The notes beneath the pieces are model-generated. The model did no database searches, had not been told where the DNA came from, and saw only the letters and a program-made list of their open reading frames with translations. Source: JAFAXD01 sp051985675 (GTDB taxonomy: Bacteria; Pseudomonadota; Alphaproteobacteria; Rhizobiales; Xanthobacteraceae). Taken from it: a stretch of 64,000 nucleotides of DNA. The translations under genes and the position numbers were made by a program. The DNA lies in NCBI GenBank assembly GCA_051985675.1, contig JBPYFJ010000002.1, forward strand, positions 1 to 64,000. The letters run 5' to 3'. Shown one piece after another: positions 7,459 through 16,783 of the stretch (its first letter is position 1; each line of letters begins with the position of its first letter).

Positions 7459-8682
7459 ATGGCGAGGGGGAAAAAAACCATTGCGTTGTGGGCGGTTGCC
7501 GCGGTCGCGCTGGCGAGCTTCGCGGCCGGCGCCTATTTTGCCACCCACGTCGACGACGTCCGCAACGCTGCCCGCGTGAGCGCCAAAGCGGCCACCGACA
7601 CCGGCCGCGCGATGAGCAATCATCCCGACACCGGCCAGAGCATTGAGCTGACCGAGAAGGACGCCGCCGCCATCAAGCCCGCTCCGGTCAGCGAGCGCGA
7701 GTTCCCGACCGAGAAGACGGCGGTCGGCAGTATCGACTTCAACCAGGACATGACCGTGCAGGTGTTCACGCCCTACCAGGGGCGGATCGCTAATCTGTTC
7801 GCCAAGCTCGCTGACGACGTGACCAAGGGTCAGACCCTGTTCACGATCGACAGCCCGGACCTGGTGCAGGCCTCCTCGACGTTGATCTCGGCCGCCGGCG
7901 TTCTTGACTTGACCTCGCGCAATCTCGCGCGCCTGCAGGGCCTCTATCAGACGCGCTCAATCTCGCAAAAGGACCTGGAGCAGGCCGCGTCCGACCAGCA
8001 GACCGCGGAGGGTGCGCTGCGCGCCGCTCGCGACGCCGTGCGCCTGTTCGGCCGGACCGACGCCGACATGGATCGCATGATCAAGGAACGACGGGTGGAT
8101 CCGATCCTGATCGTGCGCAGCCCGGTCTCCGGCCGAGTTTCGGCACGCAATGCCGCACCCGGTCTCTATGTGCAACCGGGCAACCCGCCCGCGCCCTACT
8201 CGGTCGCCGACGTCTCGACCATGTGGATGCTCGCGAATGTGCCTGAGAGCGATGTGACGGCGTTCCGCCTGGGGCAACCGGTGCGCGTGAAAGTGTCGGC
8301 CTATCCGGACCACGCCTTTGACGGCCGCATCACCACCATCGGCCTCACCGTCGACCCGAACACGCGGCGCGTGCTGGTGCGCTCGGAGATTCAGGATCCG
8401 CGCCACGAACTGTGGGCGGGCATGTTCGCTACGTTCGTGATCCAGACCGGTGATCCGGTGCGCTCGTTAGCCCTGCCGCTCGCCGGGGTGGCGCGCGAAG
8501 GCGACGGCACCATGGTGGTCTGGATTACCACCGACGGCCGCCGCTTCACCAAGCGCACCGTGAAGATCGGACTGCAATACGACGGCTACCATCAGATTCT
8601 CGAGGGGTTGCAACCAGGCGAAGTGGTTGCAACCGACGGCGCGCTGTTCCTCAACAACGCGCTAGCGATCGCCAACAAGTGA
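7459..8682 (+). CDS. RND efflux periplasmic adaptor (membrane fusion protein), copy 2
   Basis: 407 residues, paralogous to the product at 1286-2521 along its whole length, with shared blocks such as FNQDMTVQVF, TLISAAGVL, QAASDQQTAEGALR, AAPGLYVQPGNPPAPYSV and RRFTKRTVK. It has an N-terminal anchor (residues ~8-28), barrel-sandwich halves, a helical hairpin and a C-terminal barrel typical of CzcB/CusB adaptors. It is followed after 57 bp by an RND pump of the CzcA type and is divergent from a NodT-type channel, so this is the adaptor with an obvious partner set. The cargo may be metal cations given the pump class, but this is inference. Confidence 0.92.
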   Translation: MARGKKTIALWAVAAVALASFAAGAYFATHVDDVRNAARVSAKAATDTGRAMSNHPDTGQSIELTEKDAAAIKPAPVSEREFPTEKTAVGSIDFNQDMTVQVFTPYQGRIANLFAKLADDVTKGQTLFTIDSPDLVQASSTLISAAGVLDLTSRNLARLQGLYQTRSISQKDLEQAASDQQTAEGALRAARDAVRLFGRTDADMDRMIKERRVDPILIVRSPVSGRVSARNAAPGLYVQPGNPPAPYSVADVSTMWMLANVPESDVTAFRLGQPVRVKVSAYPDHAFDGRITTIGLTVDPNTRRVLVRSEIQDPRHELWAGMFATFVIQTGDPVRSLALPLAGVAREGDGTMVVWITTDGRRFTKRTVKIGLQYDGYHQILEGLQPGEVVATDGALFLNNALAIANK

Positions 8683-8739
8683 ACCACGCGGCCAAACCGC
8701 TTCGAGCTCGCCTCGGACCGGCCGGATAGCGAGATCATC

Positions 8740-11700
8740 GTGCTCAAGGGTCTGCTTGTATTCGGATTGACGCGGCGCCCGATCGTTCTGCTCTGCCTGA
8801 TGGTGTTCGTCGGCGTGGGGCTCGCGGCGTTTGCGCGGCTCAACATTGAGGCCTATCCGAACCCGGCTCCCGTCATCCTGGAGATCACCGCGCAAGCGCC
8901 CGGCCTCTCGGCCGAGGAGATGGAGCGCTACTACACGATCCCGATGGAAGTCGGGCTCGCCGCCACGCCCGGCGTCGACGTCATTCGCTCCACGTCGTTT
9001 TACGGCCTGTCGTTCGTGCGCGTCGTGTTCCAGTACGGCGTCGATTACTACTTCGCGCTCACGCAGACGCAGATCAACCTGCAGCAGAACGTCACCCTTC
9101 CCAACAACGTCACGCCGCAAATCCAGGGCACCAGCCTGGTCGGCGAGATCTATCGCTACCAGGTCGTCGGACCGCCGCACTTCGGTTTGACCAATCTGCG
9201 CACCGTGCAGGATTGGATTTTGCAGCGCCGCCTGCTGACGGTCCCGGGCGTTGTACAGGTCAATACCTGGGGCGGGACCACCAAGGAATTCGAAGTCGCG
9301 GTCGACCTCAACAAGCTCGACGCCTACAACGTCACGTTGCCGCAGGTGCTCGCCGCGGTTGGTAACGCCAACGTCAACGTCGGCGGGCGCACGGTCAGCT
9401 TCGGCCAGCAGTCGGTGAACATCCGCGGCGTCGGGTTGATCAACGACGGTGGCGACAACGACCTCACGCAAGGCTATCGAGTCGACGACATCCAGAACAT
9501 CGTGCTCGGCCAGACCAACGGGATTCCCGTGTTGGTCAAGGACGTGGCCGACGTCTACGTCGGCAACGTGCCGCGCCTCGGGCTCGCCGGCCGCGACAAC
9601 AACAACGACGTCGTCGCCGCAATCGTCATCATGAACCGCACGCTGCACACCAACGACGTCGTCGCGCGCGTCAGGGCCGAGGTCGAACGGATCAACTCCG
9701 ACGGCAGCCTGCCGCCGGGCGTCAAGCTCGTCCCGTTCTACGATCGCACGACATTGGTCGCGGTCACGACCAGCACAGTCCTGCACAACCTTGTGTTTGG
9801 CTGCCTGCTCATCTTCGTCATCCAATGGGTGTTCCTCGGCGACCTCCGCAGCGCAATCATCGTCGGAGCCAATATCCCGTTCGCCCTGTTCTTCAGCATC
9901 ATCATTCTGGTCGCGCGCAACGAGGACGCAAACTTGCTGTCCGTCGGCGCGGTCGATTTTGGCATCATCGTCGACGCCGCGGTGATCATGGTCGAGAATA
10001 TCTACCGCAACTTCCAGGCGCGGCCGGAAGACCGCGAGGTGCTGCTGGCGCAGCTCGCCGAGGGACGGTGGGGCGCCGACCCGACCGCGACCCAGGATTC
10101 GTCAGGCGCGTCGGTTTGGACCGACCGGCTGCGCCTGATCTTGATCAGCGCGCTGCAGATCGACAAGGCGGTGTTTTTCTCCACCGCCATCATCGTGGCG
10201 GCGTTCATCCCGCTGTTCACCATGCAGAGCGTCGAAGGCCAGATCTTCAGCCCGATGGCGCGAACCTACGGCTACGCACTGGTCGGCGCGCTGATCGCAA
10301 CCTTTACGGTGACCCCGTGCCTAGCGTCGCTGCTGCTTCCCGAGCACGTCAGCGAAGTCGAGACCATCGTCGTCCGGGCGATCCGCGCGATCTACAACCC
10401 GGTCCTGAGGTGGTCGCTTAACAACCGCATGATCACGGTCGTGCTCGGCCTGATTTTCCTGATCGTGGTCGGCTTTCTAGGATCGCGGCTTGGTGCCGAG
10501 TTCCTGCCGACACTCGAGGAAGGCAACCTTTGGATCCGGGCCACGATGCCGCCGACCATATCGCTGGAGGCCGGCAACCCCTACGTCAACCGAATGCGGG
10601 AGATCATTCTCAAGCACCCCGAGGTCATCACCGTCGTCTCACAGCACGGCCGACCGGACAACGGCAGCGACGCCGCCGGATTTTTCAACGCGGAATTCTT
10701 TGTCCCGCTCAAGCCATTCGACGAATGGCAGTCGGGCATGACCAAGGATAAGCTGATCGAGGAGCTGCAGGCCGAGTTTGAAAACGAATTCACCGGCATC
10801 GGCTTCAACTTCTCGCAATACATTCAGGACAACGTCGAGGAAGGCCTGTCCGGCGTCAAAGGCGCGAACTCGGTCAAGATCTTCGGCCCAGATCTCGTGA
10901 CGTTGGAACGCCTCGCCTCCGACGCGATGCGGGAACTGGAAGAGGTGCGCGGAATTACCGACCTCGGCATCTTCCGGGTACTGGGGCAACCCAACCTGAA
11001 CATCACGGTCGATCGCCTGAAAGCCGCGCGCTACGGCCTCAATGTCAACGACATCAACCAGGTCGTTCAAGCCGCGATGGGCGGCACGGTTGCGACGACG
11101 GTTCTGGAAGCAGAGCGGCAATTCGGGGTGGCGGTGCGGCTCGCGCCGGAATTTCGCTCGCAACTCGACGTCATCGGCAAGGTCAAAGTCGGCGTCGCCA
11201 ACGGCAACGGCGGCAACGCCTATATTCCGCTGAGCGAACTTGCCACCCTCACGCTCGATACCGGCGCGTCCTACATCTTTCGCGAGCGCAACCGGCGCTT
11301 CGTGCCGATCAAGTTCAGCGTGCGCGGGCGCGACCTCGCGGGCGCGGTCGAGGAGGCACAACAGCGCATCAACAAAAACCTGAAGCTTCCGTCCGGCTAT
11401 CGCATCGAGTGGGCGGGCGAGTTTGAAGGCCTGCAGTCGGCGCAGAAGCGCCTTGCCATCATCGTGCCAATCACCCTCGTGCTGATCATGGCGCTGCTCT
11501 ACGGGATGTTCAATTCACTGCGCGACAGTTTCATGGCTCTGCTCGGAATCCCGTTTTCGGTGTGCGGCGGAATTCTCGGTCTCTACGTCGCCGGACTGGA
11601 TTTCAGCATTTCGGCCGCGATCGGTTTCATTTCGCTGTTCGGCGTGTCGGTGATGAGCGGCATCCTCATCATCTCCGGCTATCATCGCGTCGCCACCGCC

Positions 11701-11991
11701 GGCATGACGGTGATCGAAGCCATGCTCCACTCGGTGCAAGAGCAGATGCGTCCGATCCTGATGATGGCACTGTCCGCCTGCATCGGCCTATTGCCGGCGG
11801 CCGTCTCCACCGGCATCGGCAGTCAGGTTCAGCGGCCGCTGGCGACCGTGGTGGTCGGCGGCATGCTCATCGGGCCGATCATGTTGCTGGTGGTGGTGCC
11901 GGCCTTGCAGACCTTGTTCCTGGGCCGCACGCGCGCATCCAGGCAGGAGCCCGAAGAGCCGGCGGCCGACCAGGCTGAAAGCGAGGCCTAG
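8740..11991 (+). CDS. CzcA/CusA-family RND efflux pump
   Basis: 1083 residues, full length for the heavy-metal-efflux RND class. Proton-driven inner-membrane pump with 12 helices and two large periplasmic loops. N-terminal helix (RRPIVLLCLMVFVGVGLAAF), porter domain with LSAEEMERYYTIPMEVGLA, and the helix-4 proton-relay motif VDFGIIVDAAVIMVEN around residues 404-419 with both Asp and the Glu that characterise CzcA/CusA proteins. The second half has FLPTLEEGNLWIRATMPP and the late helices GFISLFGVSVMSGILIISGY. It starts with GTG. Family placement suggests divalent or monovalent metal export, but metal-site methionines were not verified, so substrate is open. Confidence 0.92.
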   Translation: MLKGLLVFGLTRRPIVLLCLMVFVGVGLAAFARLNIEAYPNPAPVILEITAQAPGLSAEEMERYYTIPMEVGLAATPGVDVIRSTSFYGLSFVRVVFQYGVDYYFALTQTQINLQQNVTLPNNVTPQIQGTSLVGEIYRYQVVGPPHFGLTNLRTVQDWILQRRLLTVPGVVQVNTWGGTTKEFEVAVDLNKLDAYNVTLPQVLAAVGNANVNVGGRTVSFGQQSVNIRGVGLINDGGDNDLTQGYRVDDIQNIVLGQTNGIPVLVKDVADVYVGNVPRLGLAGRDNNNDVVAAIVIMNRTLHTNDVVARVRAEVERINSDGSLPPGVKLVPFYDRTTLVAVTTSTVLHNLVFGCLLIFVIQWVFLGDLRSAIIVGANIPFALFFSIIILVARNEDANLLSVGAVDFGIIVDAAVIMVENIYRNFQARPEDREVLLAQLAEGRWGADPTATQDSSGASVWTDRLRLILISALQIDKAVFFSTAIIVAAFIPLFTMQSVEGQIFSPMARTYGYALVGALIATFTVTPCLASLLLPEHVSEVETIVVRAIRAIYNPVLRWSLNNRMITVVLGLIFLIVVGFLGSRLGAEFLPTLEEGNLWIRATMPPTISLEAGNPYVNRMREIILKHPEVITVVSQHGRPDNGSDAAGFFNAEFFVPLKPFDEWQSGMTKDKLIEELQAEFENEFTGIGFNFSQYIQDNVEEGLSGVKGANSVKIFGPDLVTLERLASDAMRELEEVRGITDLGIFRVLGQPNLNITVDRLKAARYGLNVNDINQVVQAAMGGTVATTVLEAERQFGVAVRLAPEFRSQLDVIGKVKVGVANGNGGNAYIPLSELATLTLDTGASYIFRERNRRFVPIKFSVRGRDLAGAVEEAQQRINKNLKLPSGYRIEWAGEFEGLQSAQKRLAIIVPITLVLIMALLYGMFNSLRDSFMALLGIPFSVCGGILGLYVAGLDFSISAAIGFISLFGVSVMSGILIISGYHRVATAGMTVIEAMLHSVQEQMRPILMMALSACIGLLPAAVSTGIGSQVQRPLATVVVGGMLIGPIMLLVVVPALQTLFLGRTRASRQEPEEPAADQAESEA

Positions 11992-12070
11992 CGCCCGGCG
12001 GCGCGCCAATCAGAGCGACGCCGCCTCGCGGCGCCGACCGTCCGCAAATCGGGCCAGTCGATCGTGGACG

Positions 12071-12484
12071 TTAAGCGGCGTGGGTATCGAGGGTGGGATT
12101 GTCGGCCCGGACAGCGCGCAATGCGTCCGCCGCCTCGATAAAGACCGCGATGGCCTTATCCAGCGCCGGCGTGCGGGTCGCGAGCACCTTATCCGCGACC
12201 CGGTAGACGTTTCCATCCTGGCATACGTGTCCGCGCTTGATGAGATACGCCAGCTTGCCCATCACCGTGGAGCACGGCATCCCAATGGTCTGCGCGATTT
12301 GCATTGCGGTCATGGGAGTGCCGCGCAGTGTCCCGATCCAGACCGCGCGCGCGACATGCGCGATCTCGGCAAACGAGGCTACGCGGCGGTCGAAGTGCTG
12401 GCTAACCAGCACGCGGTCGAGCCGTTGATGTGCCTCGGTGAGAATCAAGATTTCCTGGCGCCGTGGGATATCCTCGAGTTTCAT
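12071..12484 (-). CDS. MarR-like winged helix-turn-helix regulator
   Basis: 137 residues. The central region PMTAMQIAQTIGMPCSTVMG, then LAYLIKRGHVCQDGNVYRV, fits a winged helix-turn-helix: two helices, recognition helix and wing. N-terminal (MKLEDIPRRQEILILTEAHQRL) and C-terminal helices could mediate dimerisation as in MarR-type proteins. No ligand-binding domain is seen. It lies 88 bp downstream of the response regulator on the same strand and converges on the RND pump gene, so control of the efflux genes is possible but only inferred from position. Confidence 0.65.
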   Translation of the reverse strand: MKLEDIPRRQEILILTEAHQRLDRVLVSQHFDRRVASFAEIAHVARAVWIGTLRGTPMTAMQIAQTIGMPCSTVMGKLAYLIKRGHVCQDGNVYRVADKVLATRTPALDKAIAVFIEAADALRAVRADNPTLDTHAA

Positions 12485-12572
12485 GATTGCCTCCGTCGGG
12501 CAACATGCCGATAGGTTAGTCCCGGGCAGAGACGGCCGGCAAGTCGATCCGCGTGGCGCGGAAGTCTAGGCG

Positions 12573-13178
12573 CTAAGGCTCGATCAGATTGCCGCTCGCG
12601 GCCTTGATGGCGGCCTGGATGCGGTTCGACGCTCCCAGCTTCACGCGGGCGTTGTCGAGGTGAAAATCGACTGTCCGTTTGGTCAATCCGAGGATCTGCG
12701 CGATCTCGGCCGACGTCTTGCCGCGCGCTGCCCAGGTCAACGTCTCCACCTCGCGGTCATTGAGATCGATGAGCTTCGGCCATTTGTCGTTGCGGGCGAC
12801 TCCCGCCAAACGCGCGTTGACGATGGTCTCCAGCACCTCGAAGTCGATCGGCTTGGTCACGTAGTCGTCGGCCCCGAGCTGCCGCCCCTTGAGCTCGCTC
12901 CCCCGGTCGGTCAGGGCGGTGAGGAACACGAACGGCACGTGACGAAAACGGGGTGCAAGTGCGATCACGCGCTCGAGCACCTCGAACCCCGACATTCCCG
13001 GCATGCTGATATCCGACAGAACCAGATCGGGATCGTGCTTGAGGATCGCCGCAAATCCGGCTCGGCCGTCGCGGGCGACGCACACCTCAAAACCGCGCTC
13101 GGTGAGCTCCTCAGCGATCAACGCCGCGGTCTCGTCGTCGTCCTCGATGCACAGGATCTTCTTGCGCTCGTCCGGCAT
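12573..13178 (-). CDS. Two-component response regulator, REC + LuxR-type HTH
   Basis: 201 residues. Receiver domain at ~7-125 with the acidic pair (CIEDDDE), phospho-acceptor Asp in LVLSDISMPGMSGFEVL, Thr in FLTAL and Lys in YVTKPID. The C-terminal LuxR/GerE-type helix-turn-helix is at ~138-195 (LNDREVETLTWAARGKTSAE, LGLTKRTVDFHLDNARVKLG). Phosphorylation of the Asp would control DNA binding. It is divergent from the histidine kinase at 13313, 134 bp away, which is its likely partner. Confidence 0.93.
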   Translation of the reverse strand: MPDERKKILCIEDDDETAALIAEELTERGFEVCVARDGRAGFAAILKHDPDLVLSDISMPGMSGFEVLERVIALAPRFRHVPFVFLTALTDRGSELKGRQLGADDYVTKPIDFEVLETIVNARLAGVARNDKWPKLIDLNDREVETLTWAARGKTSAEIAQILGLTKRTVDFHLDNARVKLGASNRIQAAIKAASGNLIEP

Positions 13179-13312
13179 GTGGTCGATCTCAGACTCAGGG
13201 CGAATCTAGCACGGGACGCGCCGGCAGGCCGCAAATCCCGGTTCATCCGCCGGCGCGGACGTACTATGCTAAAATGCCTGCATTTTCAACGCCGGCGGGA
13301 CCAGCCCCGATC

Positions 13313-14914
13313 ATGCGACAGCCGCGATCCATCCGCTTCCATCTCTCGTTGGTGTTCTTTCTGTTCTTTCTGCTGGTGATTGTGCTCGGGCTGTTCAGCA
13401 TCTCGCGTCTGACCGATTTCAACCGCGTATCGACCGGCATTGCCGACGTGTGGCTGCCAGATACCCGCATCCTCGGCGACCTGAACAATTTCACCTCCGA
13501 CTTTCGCGCGACCGAGGGGCGCGACCTGCTGTCCTCAAGCGCAAGCCAGATCGCCACCACCAAGGGCGAAATCGAGCTACTCGACCGCCTGATCGCGCAG
13601 GCCCAGCACGGCTACGAGCAGCTCAATCACGATGCCATGGAGTCCGGCCTCTACGCGCAATTCAAGGACACGTGGCGCGAGTATCGGGCAGTCGCCGATC
13701 AGGTGTTTGCGCTATCCCACGACAATCGCAAATCCGACGCCACCGCCATGTATCTGAGCGGTTCGCAGGCCGCTTACGACGCGGCCAGCGACGCGCTCGG
13801 CCGGCTTACCGCCCGCAACGTCGCCAACGCGCAGGCGGCGGCGAACCGAGTCGCCGCCACCTACCGGCAGGCGCTGTGGCTCATCGGGATTGCGATCGTC
13901 ATCGCCGGCGTAATGGTGGCGGCCGGGCTCTATTACATTCGCCGGTGGATTTCGACCCCCCTGCTCCACCTCGCGCAATGCATGCACGACCTGAGCGCCA
14001 ACAACACCGATATCGACATCCGGGGCACCGAACGCGCCGACGAGATCGGCGAGATGGCGCGCGCCGCGGTCGTGTTTCAACGCAACGCCATCGAACTGAT
14101 GGTGAGCCAGCGCGGGCTTGCGCAGCAAGCCTCCATGCTGGAAGAGCGGCTTGCCGCCGAACAGCGCCTGAGCGAAATGCAGCGCAACTTCGTGTCCATG
14201 GCCTCGCATGAGTTTCGGACGCCGCTGACGATCATTGACGGCAATGCGCGCCGGCTGATCAAGCTCAGCGAGCGGGCCCCCGGCGCGGAGATCATGCAAC
14301 GGGCCGGTCGCATTCGCGCCGCGGTGCTGCGGGTCACCCACCTGATGGACAACCTGTTGAATTCGTCACGGCTGGTGGATCGCGGGGCGGACCTCTACTT
14401 TCATCCCGCCGATATCGACCTCGCCGCGCTGTTGAACGACGTGTGCCAGCTGCATCGCGAGATCGCGCCCAAATCGCGAATCCTCGCGCGCATCGAGCCG
14501 CCGGCGCTGCGCATGGTCGGCGATTCCAAGCTGCTGCATCAGGCATTCAGCAATCTCTTGGCAAACGCCATCAAGTATTCTCCCGGCGGCAGCCGAATCG
14601 AAGTCTCCGCCCATGCCGAGGCGGACCATGTCATCGTCGCGATCGACGATCAGGGGATCGGTATTCCGCCGGCGGATCTGGCGCAAATTTTCGAACGCTA
14701 CGCCCGCGGCAGCAACGTCTCCGGCATCGTGGGAACCGGGATCGGGCTCTATCTCGTGAAGATGGTGGTTGATCTGCATGGCGGCCGCGTCGCGGTGGAA
14801 AGCACCGAGGGACAGGGCTCGCGGTTCACGGTGCGGCTGCCGATCCACGGCCCGCCATCCGGCCGCTCAGCCGAGGAATTGAGCAAGATATCGGAGCCTG
14901 CCGAGCACGTTTAG
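13313..14914 (+). CDS. Membrane sensor histidine kinase (4-helix sensor, HAMP, HisKA, HATPase)
   Basis: About 533 residues from ATG 13313 (MRQPRSIRFHLSL); ATG 13274 would add 13. First membrane helix at ~8-32, a helical periplasmic sensor region like the 4HB/MCP type (~33-185), second helix ~187-210 (LWLIGIAIVIAGVMVAAGLY), HAMP linker (RRWISTPLLHLAQCMHDLS), then the dimerisation H-box SMASHEFRTPL with His ~299 and an ATPase domain with N-box NLLANAIKYS, G1 DDQGIGIP and G2 GTGIGLYLVK. It autophosphorylates and should pass phosphate to the divergent response regulator. Signal unknown. Confidence 0.93.
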   Translation: MRQPRSIRFHLSLVFFLFFLLVIVLGLFSISRLTDFNRVSTGIADVWLPDTRILGDLNNFTSDFRATEGRDLLSSSASQIATTKGEIELLDRLIAQAQHGYEQLNHDAMESGLYAQFKDTWREYRAVADQVFALSHDNRKSDATAMYLSGSQAAYDAASDALGRLTARNVANAQAAANRVAATYRQALWLIGIAIVIAGVMVAAGLYYIRRWISTPLLHLAQCMHDLSANNTDIDIRGTERADEIGEMARAAVVFQRNAIELMVSQRGLAQQASMLEERLAAEQRLSEMQRNFVSMASHEFRTPLTIIDGNARRLIKLSERAPGAEIMQRAGRIRAAVLRVTHLMDNLLNSSRLVDRGADLYFHPADIDLAALLNDVCQLHREIAPKSRILARIEPPALRMVGDSKLLHQAFSNLLANAIKYSPGGSRIEVSAHAEADHVIVAIDDQGIGIPPADLAQIFERYARGSNVSGIVGTGIGLYLVKMVVDLHGGRVAVESTEGQGSRFTVRLPIHGPPSGRSAEELSKISEPAEHV

Positions 14915-14987
14915 CCGCGGACGATGTTGTGCTTCGCGACACGATCAGGCATTTTCATGAGCAAAACTGCGCGGGCTTGGGTCAACG

Positions 14988-16376
14988 ATGAACTTGGAAT
15001 TCCCGGGATTTCGGCCGCCCCGGCCGACGCCGCTCTCCCGCCAACTTGGACCCATCGCGCTCGTCAAAACAATCATCAGCAACCCGATCGAGTGCTGGAC
15101 CGAGGAACACTTCCGAGAGCCGATCGTGGTCGGCGGTTTCCCCTTCGCCAGGGTCGTCGTCCTCAACGATCCCGCCGCCATCCGCAAGGTGCTGGTCGAG
15201 ACCCCGAACGCCTACCCCAAGCACATCCTCGAACGACGCATCCTGTCCGCCCGCTTGCGCGAGGGGCTCGCCGGCACCGAGGGCGAGCAGTGGGCGAGCC
15301 AGCGACGCACGCTCGCCCCGTTGTTCGGGCGCAAGGCCGTCCTGCAGCTCGCACCCGCGATGGCGGAGGCGGCCGCTGAGCTGGTCGAGCGCTGGCGCAA
15401 TCGACGCTCCGGCGAGGCGCTCGACATCAAGATCGAAATGGATGCGCTGGCGCTCGACGTGCTGAGCCGAAGCGTCTTCCACGCCGGTCTTGGCGGCGAT
15501 CCGCAAGCGGTGCACGCCGCCATGGTGAAGTTCTTTGCGGCCGCCGGGCGCATCGACCTGTTTGATCTCCTCGGGCTGCCCGATGCCGTGCCACGCATCA
15601 CCCAATGGCGGATGCGCGACGTGCTGCGAACCTTCGAGCAGGCGCTGGATGAAGCGATCGCGCGGGGGCGGCGTGAGGCGCGTTCGGTGGACGCCGCACG
15701 CGATCTGCTCGACACGCTGCTGGCCGCCAAGGATCCCGAAACCGGACGCGGCATGAGCGACGCCGAAGTCAAGGCCAATGTCCTGACATTTTTCTTCGCC
15801 GGCCAGGAATCAACGGCCACCGCGTTGACCTGGGCAATCTATCTGCTGTCGCAGTCGCCTACCTGGTCGGCGCGGGTTCACGCGGAGGCGGAGCGCGAAC
15901 TGACGAGCGCGTTTGACGGCGCGGCCGATCGCCTGCACGAGACGCGCGCGGTGATCGACGAGGCGCTCCGGCTCTATCCGCCATTTGCCGGGGTCACGCG
16001 GACAGCAAGCCGCAGCGATGAGCTCGCGGGGCGCGCGATTGCGCGCGGGACCATGATCGTCATTTCGCCCTATGTGCTGCATCGCCATCGGATGCTGTGG
16101 GACGACCCCGACCGGTTTGACCCCGGTCGTTTCCTTGATGGCGCCGCGCAAACGGTCGATCGCTACGCCTACCTGCCGTTCGGCGTGGGACCACGCATGT
16201 GCATCGGCGTGGGATTCGCGCTGCAGGAGGCGACCACCGTGCTCGCGACCATCATGAGGCATTTCACGCCAGCGCTCGCGCCGGGTCAAACGGTCTGGCC
16301 GCTGCAGCGGTTCACGCTGCGGCCGCGCGATCCCCTCATGATGACGATGACGCCGCGCGGTCGAGCCCGGCTTTAA
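14988..16376 (+). CDS. Cytochrome P450
   Basis: 462 residues, normal for a soluble bacterial P450 monooxygenase. Seen: the I-helix oxygen-binding motif FFFAGQESTATALTW, the ExxR motif in DEALRLYPP (~residue 325), the PERF-like segment PDRFDPGRFLDG and the haem-binding loop FGVGPRMCIG with the thiolate Cys at ~405. No membrane anchor is apparent, so it should be cytosolic and rely on external ferredoxin/reductase partners, none of which lies nearby. It starts 73 bp after the kinase gene on the same strand and converges on the cupredoxin gene. Substrate cannot be predicted. Confidence 0.95.
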   Translation: MNLEFPGFRPPRPTPLSRQLGPIALVKTIISNPIECWTEEHFREPIVVGGFPFARVVVLNDPAAIRKVLVETPNAYPKHILERRILSARLREGLAGTEGEQWASQRRTLAPLFGRKAVLQLAPAMAEAAAELVERWRNRRSGEALDIKIEMDALALDVLSRSVFHAGLGGDPQAVHAAMVKFFAAAGRIDLFDLLGLPDAVPRITQWRMRDVLRTFEQALDEAIARGRREARSVDAARDLLDTLLAAKDPETGRGMSDAEVKANVLTFFFAGQESTATALTWAIYLLSQSPTWSARVHAEAERELTSAFDGAADRLHETRAVIDEALRLYPPFAGVTRTASRSDELAGRAIARGTMIVISPYVLHRHRMLWDDPDRFDPGRFLDGAAQTVDRYAYLPFGVGPRMCIGVGFALQEATTVLATIMRHFTPALAPGQTVWPLQRFTLRPRDPLMMTMTPRGRARL

Positions 16377-16390
16377 GGCCTAGCGCCTTC

Positions 16391-16768
16391 TCACTGGCTT
16401 GGCGCCGGCCCGTCGGCCGCCTGGACCACGATCGTCCCAGTCATATGCGGATGCAGGCTGCAGAAATACTCGTAGCTGCCGGCTGTCGTGAACGTAAACG
16501 AGTAGTTGTCGTCCGTGTCGAGCGCCGGCGATCTGAATGCCTTGGTGGTCGAGGCGATCGTGTGCGGGATGTCGTCGCGGTTCGTCCACGTCACCTTGGT
16601 GCCGGCCTTGATGGTCAGCGTCTGCGGCGAGAAGGTGAAATTGTCGATCGTCACCTCCGCATCGGCGGCGTGCGCCACACCGCCGAACGTCAGCAGCGCG
16701 GCGGCGATCAGCACAGCACAGCCGGCCCGGGCGCGGCCCGGGCCACGCATTGTCGATATGAAGGTCAT
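16391..16768 (-). CDS. Exported cupredoxin (plastocyanin/pseudoazurin-like)
   Basis: 125 residues with a signal peptide ending near VAHAADA. The fold region (AEVTIDNFTFSPQTLTIKAG) carries a complete type-1 copper site: His69 in IPHTI, then Cys103, His106 and Met109 in YFCSLHPHMTG. It is a periplasmic one-electron carrier or copper-binding protein. It begins 15 bp after the stop of the phosphoesterase gene, so the two are probably one transcript. ATG 16750 is an internal alternative start but would shorten the signal peptide. Confidence 0.92.
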   Translation of the reverse strand: MTFISTMRGPGRARAGCAVLIAAALLTFGGVAHAADAEVTIDNFTFSPQTLTIKAGTKVTWTNRDDIPHTIASTTKAFRSPALDTDDNYSFTFTTAGSYEYFCSLHPHMTGTIVVQAADGPAPSQ

Positions 16769-16783
16769 TTCGTAACGCCTTGA